DNA of 8,867 nt, taken from the NCBI GenBank assembly GCA_028288385.1, contig JAQBNX010000217.1:1-8867 (forward strand). The letters are read 5' to 3'. Both the position numbers and the translations under genes were made by a program. The notes beneath the pieces are model-generated. The model was not told where the DNA came from. It saw only the letters and a list, made by a program, of their open reading frames with translations, and ran no database searches. Position 1 is the first letter of the stretch. Every line of letters begins with the position of its first letter. The DNA comes from Spirosoma sp. (GTDB taxonomy: Bacteria; Bacteroidota; Bacteroidia; Cytophagales; Spirosomataceae). This document shows, piece after piece, positions 1-5,952 of the stretch.

Positions 1-88
1 CTTTGTAAAAGGTTGTCTGGTTTTCGTTGTTTTTTTGCGTTGCGCCAGTTGCGATCATCCAACGAGTTTAATTAAAAAGGCAACCATG

Positions 89-467
89 CCAACGCGCGAA
101 CTAGAATCAGCTATTTAACGGTTTGGGTCAGCCGCCGAACAGGGCGTTACGTTCTTCGAGACAGCCGAGATTATGGCCTTAACCAACGAATAACTCGTTG
201 GTGGAGACCTGGAGCCGTTCTAAGGTCATGTAGTTATTGCCACCAATTTCGGCTCCAATAGGTAGACTTGTATAACGCAATACACGACAAGCACAATGAA
301 CATTACATATCCACACAATTGTGAATGGCCACGGGGAAATACCGGTCTTTCAGGGAGTCGTCATAAACGTCAGAACATAATCACTAAATCATGAGATATT
401 CAGTCGCCGTTTTACCAAATACACGAGTGGAAATACGGACCCAATAGACCTTTTTGATGCCCCCGTT
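89..467 (+). pseudogene. decayed aldo/keto reductase remnant
   Basis: Reading from 101 in one frame gives a chain matching the N-terminal third of aldo/keto reductases: GVTFFETAE (143-169), then LTNE, a stop, LVGGDLEPF (194-220), a stop, and GHVVIATNFG (224-253). The family form is roughly GVTFFDTAEVYGP-TNEELVGEAL-PF-VVIATKFG. In-frame TAA codons lie at 116, 191 and 221. The one at 191 replaces the second Glu of NEELVG and is one base from GAA. The catalytic DTAE-YG segment is damaged: Asp has become Glu and the Tyr-Gly is lost, as if bases were deleted around 171-178. In another frame TDPIDLF (435-455) recalls the later TD-IDLFYQHRVDP motif; this second patch is weak. No N-terminal NADPH-enzyme start and no C-terminal half can be seen. 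This is a dead gene fragment, and its original substrate cannot be inferred. Confidence 0.7.
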
Positions 468-491
468 TAAGTGATTTTCTGTGTATTACTG

Positions 492-1736
492 TTATTTGAA
501 GCTAAAGAGTATAGGAAAAAGAAAAATTACCATGATTGTCCATAAGCTATAAATGGGCAAAAAGGAAGCTATGCTACGTTCAACAGTTGTTATTTGGTTG
601 TAATCTTTCAGTGTTATAAATAATCTGTATGTTACAAGGAGGAGGTTTATTAAAATAAGAATATTGCCGCCTAAAACCGCCAGCTTATTGGGTGTGAGTC
701 CCCATTCAGAAATCCTGAATATGATGGCCGAAAGAGCTATGCCATTTAGAATGATTGTTACCATTGAAAGTCCAAACAACATGAACGTGAGCATCCTGCT
801 CTCTGAATGCTTAGCAGTTCCGGCAATGGAGAATAATATAAGCGCCATTACGCCAATCAGGAGCAAATTGAAGATTAGAAGAAACTCCCTGTCATTATAT
901 GGATCTTTGCCTGTATAAATGACCGCAATCAGATAGATTACTAATGTTGTAAATACTAATGGCGTGAAAATTTTGGCCACTACAGGTGAAACCATATTTA
1001 CCAATTGTGGATTTGTCTGCACAAGATAGGTACCGACAAGGGGAGCAGCCGCTAGTCCCCAAATCGCAATATTTTGAAAATAGAATTCGCCAATCTTGAG
1101 GCCTATAAGTTCGTAAAGTCCTAAGGTAATGGCAGTCAGTCCACCCCCTGCAATTAGTATGATAGTGGTCATTACCACCAGATCGCCATTATATCTGAGA
1201 AAATTCAGTCGACCCTGATCGTTTTTCAAATCACCGCCCACATACGTAAAGCCCAGCATAGACCATAAAAACAAGGGGAGGTGAATACAGGCTAAAATCA
1301 ACGTGTCGCTTTTATTATTGTTGGGCAACACATTGATATAGATTACTGAAGCTAAAATTGCTAACGAAACAGGTAAGAGGTTTTTTAGGAAAAGTTTTTG
1401 TTTCCAGGCGAAATAAGCCATTAGGAATGGGAAAACGATAAACCCAACATTTCGGGGGTAGAAGTACTCTGGATCAATGGTAAAAAAAGTAGGGAGTTTA
1501 GCAACTAAGCCTGCCATGAAAGCAGCCATAAGGACAAAAGTTAATTCTTTGCCAGACCCCCAGGAAATGTCATCCTTTTCAAAGTTTAGCCGTTCGTTCC
1601 AAATTTGAGCAACTGGACTTTCTTTAATGTCAGGATAAACGGAGTTGAACGCTCGTTTGAACGTTGGTTTATCGTCCCGATATAATTTCTCAAGTTGTCG
1701 GGGATTGTCTAAGTTATTTAAGACTTCTGCTTTCAT
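492..1736 (-). CDS. DUF4153-like polytopic membrane protein
   Basis: This 414-residue protein has a hydrophilic N-terminal stretch of about 60 residues (rich in charged residues, MKAEVLNNLDNPRQLEKLYR onward) followed by about eleven hydrophobic spans, roughly at 64-84, 92-112, 118-138, 146-166, 186-208, 219-240, 254-274, 285-305, 317-340, 351-375 and 395-412. The segments YNDREFLLIFNLL (280-292) and RISEWGLTPNKLAVLG (341-356) resemble the conserved RxxxxGLTPNR region of DUF4153 proteins, which are common in Bacteroidota and have no firmly established function. It should sit in the inner membrane. The ATG at 1734-1736 is the first start in the open frame and suits the family's soluble N-terminus. 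The gene is clearly more AT-rich than the dehydrogenase, peptidase and permease genes, and is flanked by degraded sequence on both sides, so it may be a transferred or relocated unit. Family assignment is from remembered motifs, not a search. Confidence 0.8.
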   Translation of the reverse strand: MKAEVLNNLDNPRQLEKLYRDDKPTFKRAFNSVYPDIKESPVAQIWNERLNFEKDDISWGSGKELTFVLMAAFMAGLVAKLPTFFTIDPEYFYPRNVGFIVFPFLMAYFAWKQKLFLKNLLPVSLAILASVIYINVLPNNNKSDTLILACIHLPLFLWSMLGFTYVGGDLKNDQGRLNFLRYNGDLVVMTTIILIAGGGLTAITLGLYELIGLKIGEFYFQNIAIWGLAAAPLVGTYLVQTNPQLVNMVSPVVAKIFTPLVFTTLVIYLIAVIYTGKDPYNDREFLLIFNLLLIGVMALILFSIAGTAKHSESRMLTFMLFGLSMVTIILNGIALSAIIFRISEWGLTPNKLAVLGGNILILINLLLVTYRLFITLKDYNQITTVERSIASFLPIYSLWTIMVIFLFPILFSFK

Positions 1737-2083
1737 CTTGTGTTAAAATTTAGTGTATCAATTTGTCATCAGTAGTTTTTTACCCCTTAGTTGCTATTTA
1801 ATCCGGGAGGATCACCAGCCTGGCTGTAGCGGTTCCTGGACACTCTCTATTAATCGGTAACTGGCTTTTACGACTGGCGATTGGAAACAACGTAACGCCC
1901 CACTTGCTTACCTATTTAAAAACAGTTTTGAAAGTACTTTGTTTTGCAAAGTATGAAAGCCTAAATCAGATATCCAAGCTTTTTTATAGCCTATACCATT
2001 TAGAGCTTCTTCAGGGGTTTCGGAGCTAAAAATCGTGAACTGACACAGACTCTAATAGATACATAAAAAATGGTTAATGTGCC

Positions 2084-2104
2084 CTTACGTCAGCCTCACG
2101 TAAG
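2084..2104. repeat. inverted repeat CTTACGT-N7-ACGTAAG
   Basis: A perfect 7-bp inverted repeat (CTTACGT at 2084-2090, ACGTAAG at 2098-2104) around a 7-base spacer, about 155 bases before the alcohol dehydrogenase start. It could be an operator or a small hairpin. There is no T-run after it on either strand, so it is not a typical terminator. Confidence 0.4.
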
Positions 2105-2122
2105 TTGCTGAATGACCCCGGT

Positions 2123-2145
2123 GACCTGGCAATTATTGCCAGGTC
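2123..2145. repeat. 10-bp perfect inverted repeat, 3-base loop
   Basis: GACCTGGCAA (2123-2132) and TTGCCAGGTC (2136-2145) are perfect reverse complements separated by TTA. As RNA this would be a strong hairpin; as DNA it could be a dimeric regulator site (core TGGCA-N5-TGCCA). No T-tract follows on either strand, which argues against a classical intrinsic terminator. It lies about 114 bases before the alcohol dehydrogenase start, and is the strongest palindrome found in the window. Confidence 0.55.
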
Positions 2146-2187
2146 GTTGGTATGGTACCATGCCCGAAACATAAATCCCGCCCCTGC

Positions 2188-2199
2188 TTGTTATAACAA
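2188..2199. promoter_or_regulatory. 12-bp palindrome TTGTTATAACAA, possible operator
   Basis: A perfect, gapless 12-bp palindrome (TTGTTATAACAA) 59 bases before the alcohol dehydrogenase ATG. A second gapless palindrome, ATGGTACCAT, lies at 2152-2161. Position and symmetry suit a repressor or activator site in the dehydrogenase promoter region, but no specific regulator family is recognised and no regulator gene is present in the window. Confidence 0.35.
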
Positions 2200-2258
2200 A
2201 ACCCGAGTAAATAGCTTAGGTCAATACAATACGAGGTCTTCTACTACAAAGTGATGTT

Positions 2259-3302
2259 ATGATTGCAACTAAAGGATATGCCGCTCAGACTAAAGATGCG
2301 AATCTGGCACCCTGGGATTTTGACCGGCGCGATGTTGGCCCACATGATGTTCAGTTCGATATTACCTACTGTGGAGTATGCCATTCTGACCTTCACCAAA
2401 TCAAAGACGAGTGGGGCGGTAGCATTTTTCCAATGGTTCCCGGACACGAGATCGTCGGTCGGGTTGTAGCAGTGGGCAGCGAGGTTACCAAGTTTAAAGT
2501 CGGTGATTTGGCGGGCACGGGTTGCATGGTCGATTCGTGCCGCGTTTGTCCTAATTGTCAGCACGGGTTGGAACAGTACTGCACCAACGGCAATTCCCCA
2601 ACCTACAATGGGCTGGAACAGGATAAGAAAACTCCTACTTACGGCGGCTACTCCAACACTATTATCGTTAATGAAGACTTTGTGCTTCATGTTTCCGATA
2701 AGCTGGATTTGGCGGCCGTGGCTCCCCTGCTCTGCGCTGGTATAACGACCTACTCGCCCCTGCGGCACTGGAAGGTAGGCAAAGGAAACAAACTGGCCGT
2801 TGTGGGGTTGGGTGGCCTAGGGCATATGGGTATAAAATTTGGGGTAGCCTTTGGAGCCGAGGTGACCGTACTGAGTACGTCGCCGAAGAAAGAAGCAGAC
2901 GCAAAAAAACTGGGGGCACACAAGTTTGTTGTTACCAGCGATCCCGCCCAGTTGGCATCGGTTAATGTTTATTTCGATTTTATTCTGGATACGGTTTCAG
3001 CAGAGCATGACTATAATCAGTATCTAACGTTGTTAAAGACCGACGGCATACACATTTGCGTTGGTGCTCCGCCAACGCCTTCGGCTTTGCTGGCCTTTAG
3101 CCTGATTCCCGGTCGGAAAAGCATTGCCGGATCGAGTATTGGTGGCATTGCCGAAACACAGGAAATGCTTGACTTCTGTGCCGACAACAACATCGTATCC
3201 GACATTGAACTGATCGACATCAAGGACATCCACCAGGCCTACGACCGGATGCTGAAAGGTGATGTGCGATACCGGTTTGTTATCGACATGGCTACCTTAT
3301 AG
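2259..3302 (+). CDS. zinc-dependent NAD(P) alcohol dehydrogenase, YahK/CAD type
   Basis: A 347-residue medium-chain dehydrogenase/reductase, the usual length for the cinnamyl-alcohol dehydrogenase/YahK branch, which interconverts aldehydes and primary alcohols, generally with NADP(H). The catalytic zinc ligands are visible as Cys38 (in YCGVCHSD), His63 with Glu64 (PGHEIVG) and Cys159 (LLCAG). The structural zinc site is Cys94, Cys97, Cys100 and Cys108. The Rossmann nucleotide site is GLGGLG (183-188), followed by strand VTVLSTSPKK (202-211), whose Ser/Thr/Lys content and lack of an acidic residue favour NADPH. All key residues are intact, so the enzyme should be active in the cytoplasm. The ATG at 2259 places MIATKGYAAQ at the N-terminus as in family members. 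It appears to be a single-gene unit, with palindromes upstream and a convergent gene downstream. The in vivo substrate is not determinable; aldehyde detoxification is a typical role. Confidence 0.95.
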   Translation: MIATKGYAAQTKDANLAPWDFDRRDVGPHDVQFDITYCGVCHSDLHQIKDEWGGSIFPMVPGHEIVGRVVAVGSEVTKFKVGDLAGTGCMVDSCRVCPNCQHGLEQYCTNGNSPTYNGLEQDKKTPTYGGYSNTIIVNEDFVLHVSDKLDLAAVAPLLCAGITTYSPLRHWKVGKGNKLAVVGLGGLGHMGIKFGVAFGAEVTVLSTSPKKEADAKKLGAHKFVVTSDPAQLASVNVYFDFILDTVSAEHDYNQYLTLLKTDGIHICVGAPPTPSALLAFSLIPGRKSIAGSSIGGIAETQEMLDFCADNNIVSDIELIDIKDIHQAYDRMLKGDVRYRFVIDMATL

Positions 3303-3426
3303 AACGCTGCGTAACGGTTATGGGCAAATCAGAACGCTAACAACAAAGAACTGGCCTTAGTACCGGAGGTGTCAACGCTGGCGCTCCCAGCCAGAAGACA
3401 CACGTGTTTCGTTTTTCGATAAAAAA
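3303..3426. other. convergent intergenic spacer with hairpin, possible dispersed repeat
   Basis: This spacer separates the stop codons of two convergent genes. It contains a 5-bp stem CTGGC/GCCAG (3378-3382 with 3390-3394; an alternative GCTGG/CCAGC pairing is nested in it), a palindrome ACACGTGT at 3400-3407, and then a T-rich tract at 3407-3416 on the plus strand. The hairpin may help end dehydrogenase transcription, although the T-tract lies too far from the stem for a classical terminator. Confidence 0.3.
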
Positions 3427-4002
3427 TTAGGTTTGCAGCGCCCCAACGTGCCGGTACGTGTTTATGAGTACGCCCGTGGACGTAACCTTCGTGCTGACGA
3501 AAGCAAGTTCGCGTGCGTCGGCACTGTCGGAAAAAAAGCGTTTGCCCCGGCCCAGCAAGACCGGGTAGAAAAGTAGCACAACCTCGTCGGCCAATCCCCT
3601 GTCGAGCAACAGGGACGTTAGCGTTGAACTTCCCCAAACGATCAGGTCTGGGCCATCTGTTGACCTGAGGCTCCGAATTCCCTCCAGGATGTTCGCGCCT
3701 AAGTCCCCAACGGGTCCCCATTCGAGGCTGTCCGGCCTGTGGGTCGCTACGTATTTCGTCGCAGCATTCAGGCCATTCGCTATTGGACTATCCCCGGCCT
3801 TTGGCCAGAAGCCGGCCCAGATATCGTAGGTGCGACGGCCAAGCAGCAGATCGAAACTGCTGCCCTGTGCCTCAACGACAGCCTCTAGCCCAGCCGGAGT
3901 CCGATAGGGTGCCGTCCATCCGCCATGCGTGAAGCCTTCGCCATCTTCGTGCTGGATCACGCCGTCCAGGGAGATATGTTCCAGGATTCGGATCTTTCTC
4001 AT
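3427..4002 (-). CDS. RibD C-terminal/dihydrofolate reductase-fold protein
   Basis: This 191-residue protein belongs to the stand-alone dihydrofolate reductase family built from the RibD C-terminal domain. Visible hallmarks are the N-terminal strand and loop ILEHISLDGVIQ (6-17), the nucleotide-site segment LLLGRRTYDIW (52-62), the second glycine-containing segment DLIVWGSSTLTSLLL (119-133), and the closing region DEVVLLFYPVLLGRGKRFF (139-157). Such proteins bind NAD(P)H and are presumed reductases, but the natural substrate of most is unknown; it should not be called a true folate enzyme. Length is normal and no residue pattern suggests damage. The ATG at 4000-4002 lies 28 bases from a good Bacteroidota -7 element. 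It is divergent from the peptidase gene and convergent with the alcohol dehydrogenase, so it is probably a single-gene unit. Confidence 0.9.
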   Translation of the reverse strand: MRKIRILEHISLDGVIQHEDGEGFTHGGWTAPYRTPAGLEAVVEAQGSSFDLLLGRRTYDIWAGFWPKAGDSPIANGLNAATKYVATHRPDSLEWGPVGDLGANILEGIRSLRSTDGPDLIVWGSSTLTSLLLDRGLADEVVLLFYPVLLGRGKRFFSDSADARELAFVSTKVTSTGVLINTYRHVGALQT

Positions 4003-4030
4003 TTTGAATAATATCTGTCTGCTGTTTGCA

Positions 4031-4038
4031 CAAAGTTA
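4031..4038 (-). promoter_or_regulatory. Bacteroidota-type -7 element for the RibD-C gene
   Basis: On the minus strand this reads TAACTTTG, an exact match to the Bacteroidota consensus TAnnTTTG, 28 bases before the ATG at 4002. About 21 bases further upstream is a T-rich stretch (TTTTTC, 4060-4065) where the -33 TTG element would be expected, but the exact TTG is missing. Initiation would leave a 5' leader of only about 20 bases. Confidence 0.5.
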
Positions 4039-4105
4039 AAAGGGACCGATAGGGCGGTTGAAAAATCTTTTGGTGCTCTAGTAGCCGAAAAGGGCTAATG
4101 CGACC

Positions 4106-4249
4106 ATGAGGGGTACGGAAAATAGGTGCTTATCTCCGACCTTTGACAAGGTAAGCATTCCAGCTCGTTTACAATCTGTCGCATCGAACGAAGCAACGCC
4201 TATGAACGGCCAATTTGTCAACCTGTTTTGCCCTACTGACATCAGATGA
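4106..4249 (+). CDS. possible 47-residue small ORF overlapping the peptidase start
   Basis: An ATG at 4106 opens a 47-codon frame (MRGTENRCLS... ending NLFCPTDIR) whose TGA (4247-4249) overlaps the peptidase ATG as ATGA, the classic arrangement for translational coupling. It has no recognisable domain, signal peptide or membrane segment, and no good ribosome-binding site can be pointed to. An open frame this short arises readily by chance, and a possible promoter for the peptidase (TTGACA at 4143, TACAAT at 4170) would lie inside it. Treat it as a candidate leader ORF only. Confidence 0.2.
   Translation: MRGTENRCLSPTFDKVSIPARLQSVASNEATPMNGQFVNLFCPTDIR
4143..4175 (+). promoter_or_regulatory. 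weak candidate promoter for the peptidase operon
   Basis: TTGACA (4143-4148) and TACAAT (4170-4175) are separated by 21 bases, a spacing nearer to the Bacteroidota -33/-7 arrangement than to the 17-bp Escherichia coli one. The -7 side (TACAATCTG) only partly resembles TAnnTTTG. It lies about 70 bases before the peptidase ATG. The call rests on position and partial consensus only. Confidence 0.3.
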
Positions 4250-5949
4250 AAGTGATCTCCCTAGCGGTCTTTCTGTTTCTCAGTGTATGGACTCAGACCA
4301 ATCCATCTGAGATTATTCCGGCCGATGCTCAGAAAGCAGCCCATAGTGTACGACCAGAAGCCATTGAAGCGCACATGCGTTACTTAGCTGATGACAAACT
4401 GGCCGGTCGGAAACCCGGTACGCAAGGCTATGAACTGGCGGCTCAATACGTAGAGAAACAGTTTAAAACACTTGGGTTTAAACCGCATGGGCAGCACGGT
4501 ACGTTTAGGCAGGCTGTGCCGCTGCGAAAGGCCCAGGTTCGCGAAGAGGCCAGCACGCTAGCCTTAATTTGGGATAAAAAGGAGCAGCCACTCATCTATG
4601 GCAAAAACTTTACGCTTAGTCCAAACTTTGGTCAGGCCAGCAGCGACGTTTCGGCTCCCATTGTCTTCGTTGGCTTTGGGGTGTCGGCACCTGAACTGGG
4701 GTACGACGATTATGCGGGTATGGACGTGCGGGGTAAAATTGTGGCTTGCTTCAATGGGGCTCCGTCTAGCTTTCCCCCGAATCAGCGGGCTTTTTCGGGT
4801 TCAGCCAAGCAGGAAGTAGCAGCTGCACACGGGGCTGTAGGCCTGATAACCTTCAGCCTGCCCACCGACATTAGCGCCCGTGTTGAAGCCAACGCACCGC
4901 GCAATCGGCAGGCTATTTACCGATGGACCGATCCGCAAGGCCGTGCCCAACGCACGTTCCCACAGCTGCGGGTTATAGCCTCACTGGGAGATTCAACTAC
5001 TCGGGCCTTATTTGCTAAAGCGCCTAAAACCTTTGAACAAGCCCGATTGGATGCGAGTCAGCATAAGCCACAGGCATTCCCGATGAATGTATCCTTTCGC
5101 GCCCATACGCAAACCGAACTGAGCGATGGTCTGGTGGGCGAAAACATTGTAGGGCTGTTACCGGGTTCCGACCCCAAATTAAAGGATGAGTACGTTGTGT
5201 ACGTATCGCACCTGGACCACCTTGGCATCGGGCGACCGGTAAAGGTCACATCCACCCTGGGCGCATCAACACCAGGCACACCCATGCGGGGAGATTCTAT
5301 TTATAATGGCGCCCATGATAATGCCTCGGGTGTTGCCATTAACCTCGAAGCGGCCCGGCTTTTTGCGTCGTTGCCCAAAAGTCCGCGCCGGTCCATTTTG
5401 TTTGTGGCTGTTACAGGTGAGGAAATGGGCCTGCTCGGCTCCGATTATTTTGCCAGTAATCCAACGGTACCTAAGGATAAAATCGTAGCAAACTTATGCC
5501 TCGACATGCCGTTTTTCTTTCATCCGCTGTTAGATATCGTGCCCTATGGCTCCGAGCATTCGAGCATGAAAGGGGCCGTCGAAACAGCCGCCAAATTTGT
5601 TGGGGTGGAAATTGCCTCCGATCCGATTCCGGAACAGGCCGTGTTCATGCGATCCGATCATTTTAGTTTTGTGCGGCAGGGCATCCCGGCTATTTACATT
5701 AAAAGTGGCTCTACAACCGGCGACGACCGCAATGGCACAAAGCTTAATCTCGCCTGGCGTGCAACTATCTATCACTCTCCGCAGGACGACATGAACCAGC
5801 CTTTCGACTGGACTGCGGCAGCCCGGCACGTGCAGTTGCAGTTCCTGATCGGTTACCTCACCGCCGAATCTAACACTAGGCCCGTCTGGAACGCCGGTGA
5901 TTTCTTTGGAACCAAGTTCGGCTTATCAGTGGCCACTAAACTAAAATAA
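4246..5949 (+). CDS. exported M28 family zinc metallopeptidase with PA domain
   Basis: A 567-residue aminopeptidase-type hydrolase. A short hydrophobic N-terminus (2-16, after Met-Lys) looks like a signal peptide, without a clear lipobox, so export to the periplasm or outside is expected. Residues 35-80 (MRYLADDKLAGRKPGTQGYELAAQYV) are the usual M28 lead-in, and a protease-associated (PA) domain spans about 130-210. The catalytic core carries the five expected metal ligands and general base: His322 (SHLDHLG), Asp358 (HDNASG), Glu392/Glu393 (TGEE), Asp420 (LCLDMP) and His472 (RSDHFSF). All are in the right order, so it should be an active two-zinc exopeptidase that removes N-terminal residues. 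The start is fixed by an in-frame TGA at 4237. It precedes an amino-acid permease by three bases, suggesting uptake of released amino acids. Peptide specificity cannot be read from the sequence. Confidence 0.93.
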   Translation: MKVISLAVFLFLSVWTQTNPSEIIPADAQKAAHSVRPEAIEAHMRYLADDKLAGRKPGTQGYELAAQYVEKQFKTLGFKPHGQHGTFRQAVPLRKAQVREEASTLALIWDKKEQPLIYGKNFTLSPNFGQASSDVSAPIVFVGFGVSAPELGYDDYAGMDVRGKIVACFNGAPSSFPPNQRAFSGSAKQEVAAAHGAVGLITFSLPTDISARVEANAPRNRQAIYRWTDPQGRAQRTFPQLRVIASLGDSTTRALFAKAPKTFEQARLDASQHKPQAFPMNVSFRAHTQTELSDGLVGENIVGLLPGSDPKLKDEYVVYVSHLDHLGIGRPVKVTSTLGASTPGTPMRGDSIYNGAHDNASGVAINLEAARLFASLPKSPRRSILFVAVTGEEMGLLGSDYFASNPTVPKDKIVANLCLDMPFFFHPLLDIVPYGSEHSSMKGAVETAAKFVGVEIASDPIPEQAVFMRSDHFSFVRQGIPAIYIKSGSTTGDDRNGTKLNLAWRATIYHSPQDDMNQPFDWTAAARHVQLQFLIGYLTAESNTRPVWNAGDFFGTKFGLSVATKLK

Positions 5950-5952
5950 TGG

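Larger units (their letters stand above)
1737..2258. other. 522-base intergenic region with inverted repeats
   Basis: No intact gene is visible here. The left part (to about 2060) is AT-rich; it contains a 7-bp stem with a 5-base loop at 1935-1953 (TACTTTG/CAAAGTA) and a minus-strand reading frame with one internal stop (2051 down to 1812) described as a finding. The right part (2084-2199) carries several perfect palindromes, listed separately, and is the presumed control region of the alcohol dehydrogenase. I found no clear TAnnTTTG promoter element for the dehydrogenase. For the leftward membrane-protein gene, TAAATTTT on the minus strand at 1745-1752 is a one-mismatch -7 candidate close to the start codon, too weak to call. 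Confidence 0.6.

Noticed and set aside
182..202. Perfect 8-bp hairpin ACCAACGA / TCGTTGGT with a 5-base loop
   Set aside because: It coincides with the codons for TNE-x-LVG in the aldo/keto reductase relic, so the symmetry is explained by ancestral coding sequence; no T-run follows.
664..918. 84-codon plus-strand open frame
   Set aside because: It lies antisense inside the DUF4153-like gene and has no protein-like motif; it is a shadow of the real gene.
1931..1953. AAAGTACTTT palindrome and TACTTTG/CAAAGTA stem as a terminator
   Set aside because: The stem is short and AT-rich, with no T-run next to it, and it lies inside a region of possible gene decay; no transcript needs to end there.
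2244..2768. 174-codon minus-strand open frame
   Set aside because: Antisense to the alcohol dehydrogenase, whose zinc-site motifs are intact on the plus strand; the minus translation matches no family.
3329..3721. 130-codon minus-strand open frame crossing the RibD-C gene and the convergent spacer
   Set aside because: It overlaps the well-supported RibD-C gene in another frame on the same strand and its residues are a low-order mix rich in Arg, Gly and Pro; no domain is seen.
4081..4096. TAGCC-GAAAAG-GGCTA mini-hairpin in the divergent spacer
   Set aside because: Only five base pairs and no T-run; too likely by chance to call a regulatory element.
5530..5829. 99-codon minus-strand open frame
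   Set aside because: Antisense shadow of the M28 catalytic domain, which is fully conserved on the plus strand.
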